Source of the DNA: Phycisphaeraceae bacterium
Lineage (GTDB): Bacteria > Planctomycetota > Phycisphaerae > Phycisphaerales > Phycisphaeraceae
Assembly (NCBI GenBank): GCA_029260715.1
Contig: JAJDCS010000013.1
Coordinates: forward strand, 62,001 to 126,000
Length of the DNA stretch: 64,000 bases
Direction: 5' to 3'
In this document: piece after piece, positions 45,728 through 53,373 of the stretch
Numbering within the stretch: the first letter of the stretch is position 1
How the letters are laid out: the number at the start of each line of letters is the position of its first letter
Notes under the pieces: generated by a model
Seen by the model: only the letters and a program-made list of their open reading frames with translations
What the model was told of the DNA's origin: nothing
The model's database searches: none
Program-made: the position numbers and the translations under genes

Positions 45728-45904
45728 TGCTTGCGCCGCCGCAATACACCCCGCAGCGGTCCGCCTCACAGCCGTCGGATAGAGAAAACACCGCCGTTTA
45801 TTGAGCCCCGCGGCGCCCGCTTGATGCTGCCCGTCGAGCGTACTATGCTTGCTTGTTTGGTTCGCGGTTAGCCTTGAGACGCACAACACAGCTTGTATAG
45901 CGGA

Positions 45905-45938
45905 GCCCGCGTGTTGGCGTGTCACACGCCCAGCGGGC
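45905..45938. promoter_or_regulatory. Nested hairpin directly ahead of the EIIA gene
   Basis: Outer arms GCCCGC / GCGGGC enclose an inner GGCGT / ACGCC hairpin; the structure ends 23 bp before the start codon. It could be a terminator of an upstream transcript (TT follows) or a leader element affecting translation. Confidence 0.4.
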
Positions 45939-45961
45939 TTTAGAGCGGTTTGGATCGTGCG

Positions 45962-46429
45962 ATGCGAATAAGTGAGATACTCCAACCCGAGTACATCAAG
46001 GTGCCGCTGGAGGCTTCGGACAAGCAGCAGGCGATCATGGGCTTGGTCGATCTGCTGTGCGACAGCGCGAAGATCGACGCCCGCCAGGAACTCAAAGACG
46101 CCGTCTGGCAGCGCGAGCAGACCCGCACCACCGGTATCGGCCACGGCATCGCCATCCCCCACGGCAAGTGCGCCGGGTGTGAGCGTTTGCGCATGGCGGT
46201 GGGCATCCCCGCGGCGCCGATCGAGTTCGGCTCGATCGACGGCAAGCCCGTGGACCTGATCATCCTCTTGGCAAGCCCGCCCGACCAGACTGGCCCGCAC
46301 ATCCAGGCGTTGTCCACCATCAGCAGGATGCTCAACGACCACCACTTCCACGCCGCGGCGTGCAAGGCCGGTTCCGGCCAAGAGGTCTACGACTTGTTTC
46401 TCCAACGCGAAGCACAGTGCGCCAGGTAG
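45962..46429 (+). CDS. PTS EIIA-type protein (PtsN/EIIA-Ntr-like)
   Basis: 155 residues from ATG 45962; a TTG at 45950 is possible. The mannitol/fructose EIIA fold is marked by RTTGIGHGIAIPHGKCAG, whose second His is the phosphorylation site, and by DLIILLASPPDQTGPHIQALS. In bacteria without a full sugar PTS, stand-alone EIIA-Ntr-like proteins have regulatory roles (potassium, nitrogen and envelope control). No EIIB or EIIC and no rpoN gene is visible in the window. It has a structured leader. Confidence 0.9.
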   Translation: MRISEILQPEYIKVPLEASDKQQAIMGLVDLLCDSAKIDARQELKDAVWQREQTRTTGIGHGIAIPHGKCAGCERLRMAVGIPAAPIEFGSIDGKPVDLIILLASPPDQTGPHIQALSTISRMLNDHHFHAAACKAGSGQEVYDLFLQREAQCAR

Positions 46430-46534
46430 CACCGGGCGCGGGGGCGGCGGTGTACGTGCCTGCGAAGGGTGTGTACAAAGGGGTGTGTAAAAAGCACGCC
46501 GGCTGCAAACCCTTCAAGGGACGTGACCACGACC

Positions 46535-47272
46535 ATGAAAAGATTGACGCTCAGCCTCGCCGTCTTGTGCGCGACACTCTCAACCCCCGCCCCGCTTCGC
46601 GCCCAACTGGGGGGCTTTGACCACAGCCGGTTCGACACCATCCTGCAACAAACCGTGAACGACGGGCGCGTCGATTACCAGGCGATCCGCCACCAACACC
46701 TGCGGGCCCTGGAGCAATACCTCAACAGCCTCGCTCAGGCCGATGTCAGTGGTCTGCCCCGCCAAGAGCAGTTGGCCTTCTACATCAACCTGTACAACGC
46801 GACCGTGATCCGTCTCGTGATAGCGAGGTACCACTCGGGCTACTCGCCGTCGGACAGCGGGTTTTCCTTGTTCGTGGAGCCGCTGGTGCGTCTGAAGGGC
46901 CGGACCATTTCACTCAATGATTTGGAGAACAAGGTCATCCGTCCCACGTTTAATGACCCGCGCATCCACGTGGCTTTGGTGTGCGCCGCGCGGTCCTGCC
47001 CGCCCCTGCTGCCCAGAGCCTACCGCGGTGATGATTTGGACAGAGTGCTTGAAGCCAACATGCGTCGGTTCCTCACCGACGTGACCAACAACCGCGTCGA
47101 TCACACGACCAAGAAGCTGCGCTTGTCGCAGATCTTTGAGTGGTACGCGGACGACTTCGGCGGCAAAGCCCGCCTCGCCGAGTACGTCTCCCGCTATCGC
47201 CCCGATTCGGTGGCCGGATACTCGGTGGTGTTCATCCCGTATTCATGGGAACTGAATGACGTGGGCGGGTAA
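46535..47272 (+). CDS. Secreted DUF547 domain protein
   Basis: 245 residues from ATG 46535. Signal peptide KRLTLSLAVLCATLSTPAPL with cleavage near RAQ. The DUF547 core is RQEQLAFYINLYNATVIRLV, then LVRLKGRTISLNDLENKVIR, and HVALVCAARSCPPLLPRAY. The family is a predicted cysteine-protease-like fold with no proven biochemical role; a Cys and His are present in SCPP and CAARS. It follows the EIIA gene by about 100 bp. Confidence 0.88.
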   Translation: MKRLTLSLAVLCATLSTPAPLRAQLGGFDHSRFDTILQQTVNDGRVDYQAIRHQHLRALEQYLNSLAQADVSGLPRQEQLAFYINLYNATVIRLVIARYHSGYSPSDSGFSLFVEPLVRLKGRTISLNDLENKVIRPTFNDPRIHVALVCAARSCPPLLPRAYRGDDLDRVLEANMRRFLTDVTNNRVDHTTKKLRLSQIFEWYADDFGGKARLAEYVSRYRPDSVAGYSVVFIPYSWELNDVGG

Positions 47273-47416
47273 GCCGGCGTTTATCAGATTTACCACGGCG
47301 ACTAATTTAGGCCGCTTCAACGCTATCGGACCCACCCTCGGCCCCTTGCCTAATCCCTACGACCGATTCAATCGATACAGGTGATACGCGATCGGTATCG
47401 CTGTAGGGAGCCCGTC

Positions 47417-48649
47417 ATGCATGGACGCCTCAAGCAATTGGACATCCTCCGTGCAGTGGCGGTGCTGCTGGTGCTGGGTCGGCACATGCCGTCGCCCCCC
47501 GCTGACAGCCTGCCCGCGTCGGTTATGGCTGTGATGGGCGTGTGGCAGCAGTGCGGGTGGATCGGCGTGGACATGTTCTTTGTGCTCAGCGGGTTTTTGA
47601 TCGCGGGGCTGTTGTTCCGCGAGTACCAGCGGCACGGCCGGGTCAGCCTCAAGCGGTTCTACGTGCGTCGCGGTTTCAAGATTTACCCGCCGTTCTACGC
47701 GTTGCTGCTGGCCACGCTGGTGTTCCGCCCGCTGACGGGTGGAGAGGTCTGGCCGCGCGCGGCGGTGGTGGAGTCGCTGTTCATCCAGAACTACAGCTAC
47801 GGGCTGTGGGGACACACGTGGTCCCTGGCGGTGGAGGAGCACTTTTATTTTTTGCTGCCGCTGCTGCTGGTTGGGTTGTTGTGGTGGGCCAAGCGCAATC
47901 GCTGGGGCGCCCCGTTCGGCCCGCTGGTGGAGGTGTGCGTCGCGCTGGGGGCGGGGCTGCTGGCGTTTCGGGTGATCCACGCTTTGGTGGTGCCGTATAG
48001 CCACCGCACGCACCTGTTCCCCACGCATTTGCGCATTGATTCATTGATGTTCGGCGTGCTGTTGTCGTATTTTTATCACGCCCAGCCCGACCGGTTGCGG
48101 GCGTTTGTGCGGGGCAGTGCCAAGGTGATGGGGCCGTTGTGCCTGCTGTTTATCGCGCCGAGCCTGTTCCTGGATGTCAAAAATTTCTTTATGCACACGG
48201 TGGGGCTGACGCTGTTGTACCTGGGCTTCGGCGGGCTGCTGCTTTTGGCGATGTACGCGCCCCCGGCGCGGTGGCGGTGGCAGAGCCGGGCGGGGTCGGC
48301 GCTGGCGTATATGGGGTGTTACTCCTATTCGATTTATCTGTGGCACATCCCGTTTCGCCCTTGGGTGGTGCACGGGCTGGAGCAAGGCCTGGGGGTGTCC
48401 GTGCCGTATTGGGCCCAACTGCTGATTTATGCGGTCGGCGGTGTGGGGGCGGGGATTTTGCTGGCCAAGCTGGTGGAGATGCCGTTTTTGATGGTGCGGG
48501 ACCGGTTTTTCCCCTCTCGGAGCCAGCCGATGGCCGGGGCGTCCACCCAACCGCGGCGGCCCCAGGCGGCGGCGGACGCTTTCCAGGGCGGATTGGCTGC
48601 GTTACCCACGGCACCGACCCCGGCCCCCTCGGTCCGGTCCGCTGCTTAG
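47417..48649 (+). CDS. Acyltransferase family 3 membrane protein
   Basis: 410 residues with about ten TM helices from ATG 47417. The signature is LDILRAVAVLLVLGRHMPSP (catalytic His after Arg) and TWSLAVEEHFYFLLPLLLV. Further helices and a C-terminal low-complexity tail (AAADAFQGGLAALPTAPTPA) follow. These enzymes acetylate or acylate extracellular polysaccharides and lipids (OafA-type). Substrate here unknown. Confidence 0.9.
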   Translation: MHGRLKQLDILRAVAVLLVLGRHMPSPPADSLPASVMAVMGVWQQCGWIGVDMFFVLSGFLIAGLLFREYQRHGRVSLKRFYVRRGFKIYPPFYALLLATLVFRPLTGGEVWPRAAVVESLFIQNYSYGLWGHTWSLAVEEHFYFLLPLLLVGLLWWAKRNRWGAPFGPLVEVCVALGAGLLAFRVIHALVVPYSHRTHLFPTHLRIDSLMFGVLLSYFYHAQPDRLRAFVRGSAKVMGPLCLLFIAPSLFLDVKNFFMHTVGLTLLYLGFGGLLLLAMYAPPARWRWQSRAGSALAYMGCYSYSIYLWHIPFRPWVVHGLEQGLGVSVPYWAQLLIYAVGGVGAGILLAKLVEMPFLMVRDRFFPSRSQPMAGASTQPRRPQAAADAFQGGLAALPTAPTPAPSVRSAA

Positions 48650-49001
48650 ACGAGCGCTCGGATCGACGGTTGCACCGCTCTTGTGAGTGGAATCACGAAC
48701 TTTATCGCTCGATAAGCGTCTAAATACGAGTCACAGCCATCTGATAAGGAAAGCCGCCTTCGCATTGGCTTCTTACAATTTGGAGTTTTTTTGATAAAAT
48801 GAACTATGCAAATACCTTGCGACGTATATGATATATGGCCTGCGATGCCATCGGAGGATTACACCGCCTGGACAAATAACCGGTTATTAAGTTCAATAAC
48901 ATGCGGGCGCTGTCCGCGAGCGATTGTCCTTTGAGGGGCATTGAGACGATACTGCATCAGTACACGCGGCGGCGCTTGGATGAATTGACAAGGGTTACGA
49001 T
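48650..49001 (+). other. AT-rich intergenic region before the VWA/ExbBD module
   Basis: 352 bp with no gene. It contains a perfect 14-bp palindrome AATAACCGGTTATT (48875-48888), followed by a further AATAAC, and a T-rich stretch TTTTTTTGATAAAAT (48785-48800) that could hold a promoter. The region should control the ExbBD operon that starts at 49002. Confidence 0.5.
48875..48888. promoter_or_regulatory. 14-bp perfect palindrome, candidate operator
   Basis: AATAACCGGTTATT is its own reverse complement and lies 113 bp before the ATG of the TonB-like VWA gene; it could bind a dimeric repressor or activator. Confidence 0.35.
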
Positions 49002-50042
49002 ATGCTCGGTTTACATTTTGCCGACACCCGCGATGACGCCCCTCGGCGTGACGCAAAGGCTGCCCGTGAAATCCCCGCCGACGAAGCGGTCAGGGAAGAG
49101 AAAGAGACCTTGGGCGACGAGGTCAACGCTGTGCTGCTGGGGTTGTTGCCTTGGGGGATCTCGATTTTATTCCACGTGGGCTTGGTGTTGCTGGCGATTT
49201 TTGTGGTCTGGTCGACGATCGACTCGTTGAATCAGGAAGAGGAAGTGATTATCCCGATCGCTCGGCTAAGCGCCACGCCCGGCGCTCCGCTGACGATGAA
49301 GACCACGAAGAAGAAGATCAAGTCCCGCCAGCGTGTCATGACCAAGAGCGTGCGTGAGACGCCCACGAAGCTCAGCAGCAAGGTCGACGCGAAGATCCCG
49401 CTGATCGGCGCCGCCGGCGGCTCGCCCGGCAAGGCAAGCCCGTTCGGCACGACCATCCGCACCGACAGCGGCGCGCGTGCGACGATGTACGGCTCGGGCG
49501 GCAACGCCAAGCGTATCGCCTACATCATCGACGCCTCCGGGTCGCTGCTGGACTCGATGCCCTTTGTCATCAACGAGATCAAGCAATCCGTTAGCAAGCT
49601 GTCCGACGAACAGGCTTTTACGGTGATCTTCTTTCAAGGCGAGGAGGCGATCGAGATCCCGCCGCCGGGGCTGAAGAAAGCCGACTCCGAGAGCAAGCAG
49701 ATGATCATGAATTGGCTGGACGTGGACAGCGGCAACGTGGTGCCCAGGGGCCGGTCCAACCCTGTCAAGGCCATCAAGGTGGCCCTGCGGTACAAGCCGC
49801 AGTTGGTGTTCCTGCTGTCGGACAACATCACCGGCCAGGGCCAGTACGAGATGGACCAGAAGCGGCTGCTGGCGGAGATCAAGAAAGCCAACACAGCCCA
49901 CACCAAGATCAACACCATACAATTTTTGTACCCCGACCCGCTGACCCGCGTGGGCCTCAAACCGACCTTGGAACTGATCAGCGACAGCACAGGTGGGATC
50001 TACAAGTTTGTCGACGGGCGGGAGTTGGGGATCCAATGGTAG
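49002..50042 (+). CDS. TonB/TolA-like energy-transducer protein with VWA domain
   Basis: 346 residues. A charged cytoplasmic tail of about 43 residues precedes a single TM (about 45-70, with GLLPWGISILFHVGLVLLAI). Within it Ser54 and His58 have the S-x3-H spacing that TonB and TolA use to sense the ExbB/ExbD or TolQ/TolR motor. A basic linker rich in Lys/Thr/Arg follows. A VWA domain from about 170 has MIDAS DASGS (177-181) and LLSDNITGQG later on. No TonB C-terminal box is seen, so the periplasmic effector is a VWA domain instead. Its stop overlaps the next gene by 7 bp. ExbB and two ExbD genes lie just downstream. The role (a PMF-driven VWA protein acting in the periplasm) is an inference. 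Confidence 0.8.
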   Translation: MLGLHFADTRDDAPRRDAKAAREIPADEAVREEKETLGDEVNAVLLGLLPWGISILFHVGLVLLAIFVVWSTIDSLNQEEEVIIPIARLSATPGAPLTMKTTKKKIKSRQRVMTKSVRETPTKLSSKVDAKIPLIGAAGGSPGKASPFGTTIRTDSGARATMYGSGGNAKRIAYIIDASGSLLDSMPFVINEIKQSVSKLSDEQAFTVIFFQGEEAIEIPPPGLKKADSESKQMIMNWLDVDSGNVVPRGRSNPVKAIKVALRYKPQLVFLLSDNITGQGQYEMDQKRLLAEIKKANTAHTKINTIQFLYPDPLTRVGLKPTLELISDSTGGIYKFVDGRELGIQW

Positions 50043-51217
50043 AAACGGCTGACCAAAATAATCGCGCCGTGCCAGGCGGTAGGGGCGTGTGGCGTTGGGG
50101 GGGCACGCTCGCGGTAGTGGTGGCTGTTCTGATAGCCGGTGCGCAGCTCGCGCACGCGGACGAGATCAAACTTGGCGGGTTCTGGATTTCCGATATCGGC
50201 GTCCAGGGCATCGAAGACGGGCAGATGGTGTACTACAACCGCGTGGGCACCGAGTTCCGCAGGCCGCTCGAAAACGTCCAGGGGCTTCGGCTGTCGACTT
50301 ACCCACAGCTTGGCAAAGCCCACGAAGCCATCGCCAAAGGGAACGACCGGGCAGCCTTGATGGAGTTGCTGGGCGCTCGACAGAAGGCCAGCAACAAGTG
50401 GCTGCGCCACTGGGTAAGCCACCTGCTGGTTGGGGTGTACGATCGGCTCAACATGCCCAGCGACGCGTTGGATATCTACTTGTTGCTGGTGATCGAGGGC
50501 GCGCCCCGGTTTTATCTGGAGCACCCGCCTCTCGAATCGCTTCAAAACAGCCCCAGCGAGATTAAGTCCGCTTTGCGTGAGCGTATCCTCATGACGATGG
50601 ATTTGGTCGACCCCTCGGGCCGCGAATCCGTCCGGTTGCTTTTAGAGGCTATCGATTCGGGGTCTGTTGCCACGCTGGGGCAGTTGGCGTTGGACCGGAG
50701 TGGGTCACCGCAATTGGCCACGATTACCAACCCCGCGGACGCCAGCCTTCCAGACGGCACCGCGACCAACGGTTTGTCCCAGGCGAGACTCACACTGCCC
50801 GTTGAGCTGGACATCGGCGACACCGTCACGGCGTTACTGATCGGCGGTCAGTATGAGCAGGCGCTAGCCAGGGCTGAAAAGATCATGAGCAACGACCGCC
50901 ACCACCTGCCGATGCGTCTGTACCAGCGTGGTGTGGCTCAGATGGCCCTTGCCCAAGCGGCTGAGGACGATAAAAAGTACTTGGATGCTGGCCTGAGTTT
51001 TATGAGTGTGGTCGCTTATTTCCCCACCAGCGGCTTTGTCGGGCCCAGCCTGGTTGAGGCGGGGTTCGTCCACAGCCGGATCGGCCGCAGCGACACGGCG
51101 GCCAGGCTTTACGAAAAAGCGGCCACCGTCATTGATGCCCAGGAAGATCCGCGTTACGCTGACAGGCTACAGCAGTTGGCCAACGGGCTTGACCCCGCAG
51201 AGGGTCGGCCTGAATAA
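50036..51217 (+). CDS. Membrane-anchored TPR-type protein of the ExbBD module
   Basis: 393 residues from ATG 50036, overlapping the VWA gene. A longer frame to 49712 exists but that part is an out-of-frame copy of the upstream gene. A signal or anchor (GTLAVVVAVLIAGAQLAHA) is followed by a beta-rich block (DEIKLGGFWISDIGVQGIED, MVYYNRVGTEFRRPL), then helical TPR-like repeats (YEQALARAEKIMSNDRHHLPMRLYQRG; GFVHSRIGRSDTAARLYEKA). Periplasmic. It probably links the VWA protein to the ExbBD motor or to the outer membrane. Confidence 0.7.
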   Translation: MVETADQNNRAVPGGRGVWRWGGTLAVVVAVLIAGAQLAHADEIKLGGFWISDIGVQGIEDGQMVYYNRVGTEFRRPLENVQGLRLSTYPQLGKAHEAIAKGNDRAALMELLGARQKASNKWLRHWVSHLLVGVYDRLNMPSDALDIYLLLVIEGAPRFYLEHPPLESLQNSPSEIKSALRERILMTMDLVDPSGRESVRLLLEAIDSGSVATLGQLALDRSGSPQLATITNPADASLPDGTATNGLSQARLTLPVELDIGDTVTALLIGGQYEQALARAEKIMSNDRHHLPMRLYQRGVAQMALAQAAEDDKKYLDAGLSFMSVVAYFPTSGFVGPSLVEAGFVHSRIGRSDTAARLYEKAATVIDAQEDPRYADRLQQLANGLDPAEGRPE

Positions 51218-51249
51218 GGGCACCTATACCACCCAAGGAGAGCCTGCTT

Positions 51250-52056
51250 ATGTCTCGTGGATTGCGCATGTGGTTAGCCACTGCGATACCGCTGCTGACA
51301 GCCTCGCCCCTGTTGGCTCAGGACGGCTCGGCGGTCTCGTACAGTTGGTTCCGGATGTTCTTGTGGTCCGACGACCTGATCGGCTTGCTGATGATCTGGG
51401 CGATCATCCTCATGTCGGCGGTGAGTATCGGCTTGATGATCAAGTTCCTGATCGACTACCGGCGTGTGACGATCGTGCCCGAGGAAACGCAGCAGAGTCT
51501 CGAAGGCATGCTCAGTGAAAAGCGGTACCGCGAGGCCATCGAGTTCGCCGCCAGCGACCCCAGTTACTTGGGCAAGGTCGTCAGTGCGGGCCTCAACGAG
51601 GCCAGCAACGGCTACGGCGCCATGGAGCGGGCCATCGAGGAGACCGGCGACCTTGAAACGACACGTCTGCTGCGGCCGATCGAGTACCTCAACGTCCTAG
51701 GCAACATCGCCCCGATGATGGGGCTGTTCGGCACGGTGTACGGCATGATCGTGGCGTTCCAGAAGCTTGTCGAAAGCGGCGGCAAGCCCGACCCGGCCAA
51801 GCTGGCGGCGGGCATCTCCACCGCGTTGGTCACGACCTTCTGGGGGCTGGTCGTGGCGATCCCCGCGTTGTCCGCTTACGCGCTGATCCGCAACCGGATC
51901 GACGCGATGGCAACCGAAGGGCTGCTCACTGCTGAGGATTTGATTAAGCCGTTCAAGCCAGGCTCTAAGCGGACAAGTTCCAGCGCGGGCGCAGCCGGTG
52001 GCGGCGCCCCGGCGCCCCGGCCCCGGCCGACCACACGGGCCGCCGAAAGACGCTGA
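51250..52056 (+). CDS. ExbB/TolQ/MotA-family proton channel protein
   Basis: 268 residues. An N-terminal signal-peptide-like segment (MSRGLRMWLATAIPLLTASPLLAQ) precedes the channel. TM1 is near LIGLLMIWAIILMSAVSIGL, and TM2/TM3 are near EYLNVLGNIAPMMGLFGTVYGMIVAF and AAGISTALVTTFWGLVVAIPAL. These match the conserved TolQ/ExbB region including the Thr and Glu-linked positions. The C-terminus is Ala/Gly/Pro-rich. It forms the inner-membrane stator that couples proton flow to ExbD and the VWA partner. It lies 32 bp after the TPR gene. Confidence 0.92.
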   Translation: MSRGLRMWLATAIPLLTASPLLAQDGSAVSYSWFRMFLWSDDLIGLLMIWAIILMSAVSIGLMIKFLIDYRRVTIVPEETQQSLEGMLSEKRYREAIEFAASDPSYLGKVVSAGLNEASNGYGAMERAIEETGDLETTRLLRPIEYLNVLGNIAPMMGLFGTVYGMIVAFQKLVESGGKPDPAKLAAGISTALVTTFWGLVVAIPALSAYALIRNRIDAMATEGLLTAEDLIKPFKPGSKRTSSSAGAAGGGAPAPRPRPTTRAAERR

Positions 52057-52110
52057 ACACGCCACGCCCAAGCAACCCCCACCCCGATCGGACGCTGACG
52101 GAGCGACGCC

Positions 52111-52593
52111 ATGTCAAAGGTCCATAAGAAAGGCCCCACCAGCCCGGCGATGAACATGACGCCGATGATCGATGTTGTGTTTCAGTTGCTCGTGTTTTTC
52201 ATGCTCGTCAACAACATCATCTCCGAAGAAGCCGTGCAGATGATCGTGCCGGACCTGGAGAACCCCAAGACCCGCGAGCTGGGCGAAGAGAACCGCATCA
52301 CCGTCAACGTAGCCCCTCAGTCGTACGACCCCGTCCGGCAGATCGGCGACCTGAACATCCCCGGTGAAGCGGCGACCGTAAAGGTGGGCCTCGAAGTATT
52401 TGAGCTCGACGACATGGAGGGCGTCACCGAAGCCCTCAAGGACGCCAAGAGCCGCAACGAAAACATCGAGGTCCTCCTGCGAGCCGACAGCGGCCTGTTC
52501 TACGACGAGGTCCAGCCCATCATGCAGGCCATCACCAGCGCCGGCATTGTCAAAGTGAATCTCGTGGCGTACCTGCCCGAAAACAAGAGGTAG
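52111..52593 (+). CDS. ExbD/TolR protein 1
   Basis: 160 residues. Short cytoplasmic tail, one TM with the conserved proton-carrying Asp (MNMTPMIDVVFQLLVFFMLV), then a periplasmic domain with VLLRADSGLFYDEVQPIM, matching the ExbD/TolR fold. It lies 54 bp after exbB, with a second ExbD gene immediately downstream. Confidence 0.92.
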   Translation: MSKVHKKGPTSPAMNMTPMIDVVFQLLVFFMLVNNIISEEAVQMIVPDLENPKTRELGEENRITVNVAPQSYDPVRQIGDLNIPGEAATVKVGLEVFELDDMEGVTEALKDAKSRNENIEVLLRADSGLFYDEVQPIMQAITSAGIVKVNLVAYLPENKR

Positions 52594-52599
52594 CCCGCG

Positions 52600-53175
52600 A
52601 TGCCCGCCACCCCACCCACGCTCGACACCGCTGACAACCTGGACATGCTCGAGGGCGACGAGCAGGTTGTCCACCACGTCTCCCAGCAAGAAAAACGCAG
52701 GAAGCAGCGGGACACGGGCGGCGACGCGATGCAGCTCAACCTCACGTCCATGATCGACGTCGTCTTCCAGTTGCTGATCTACTTCGTCGTGACGGCCAGT
52801 TTCACCATCGGTGAGGGCGTCATCACCGCCAAGCTGCCCAGCGGCCCGGGCACGCCCCAGCAGAGCAAGCAGCCGCCCGAACGGCCCCTGGAGATTATCC
52901 TCAACACCGGCGGCGACATCGGCACTGAATACAGGGTTTCGATCAAAGGGCTGGCCGGTCAGCCACGCAGCTTCACCGAGCTATCCGATACGCTGATCCA
53001 GCTCCAGTACGACCCACAGCGTGGCCTGAACGGGGCGTACAAGCCCGACAACCCCGTGATCATCAAACCCGACGTCAGCGTGCGGTGGCAGCACGTGGTC
53101 AACGCCTTCAACGCGGCTGTGCGGGCGCGTTACTCCAACGTCAGCTTCGCTCAGGCCGGGGCCGAGGAGCAGTAG
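52600..53175 (+). CDS. ExbD/TolR protein 2
   Basis: 191 residues. A charged N-terminal tail of about 45 residues precedes a TM with the conserved Asp (QLNLTSMIDVVFQLLIYFVV). The periplasmic domain is larger than in the first ExbD and has VIIKPDVSVRWQHVVNAF. Two different ExbD proteins with one ExbB suggest a heteromeric motor rather than a simple duplication. It starts 6 bp after the first ExbD gene. Confidence 0.92.
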   Translation: MPATPPTLDTADNLDMLEGDEQVVHHVSQQEKRRKQRDTGGDAMQLNLTSMIDVVFQLLIYFVVTASFTIGEGVITAKLPSGPGTPQQSKQPPERPLEIILNTGGDIGTEYRVSIKGLAGQPRSFTELSDTLIQLQYDPQRGLNGAYKPDNPVIIKPDVSVRWQHVVNAFNAAVRARYSNVSFAQAGAEEQ

Positions 53176-53197
53176 TATCCACGGAAACCGCGAACAC

Positions 53198-53326
53198 ACC
53201 CCGCACGGGCGGGGTATCAAGCAATGAATAACGTTAGATTGACGATGCGTCCGCGTCCGGAAAAAATAGACCGTTGATCAAGGCGGGAAGGTCCCGCCAC
53301 CTCACGCCCGCGGCTCGTTGCGGGCG
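53198..53326. promoter_or_regulatory. Three perfect hairpins between exbD2 and the TPR gene
   Basis: ACCCCGC/GCGGGGT (53198-53215), GGCGGG/CCCGCC (53282-53298) and CGCCCGC/GCGGGCG (53305-53326). The first is 22 bp past the exbD2 stop and is a plausible terminator or processing site, though no T-tract follows. The others form part of the leader of the next gene. Confidence 0.45.
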
Positions 53327-53373
53327 GGTGTGTGCTGATCCTGAGACAGATAACAAGACCACGCGCCGAACAC

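Noticed and set aside
49712-50035. A longer start for the TPR gene at 50036
   Set aside because: The extra part overlaps the VWA gene in another frame and shows only out-of-frame low-complexity sequence.
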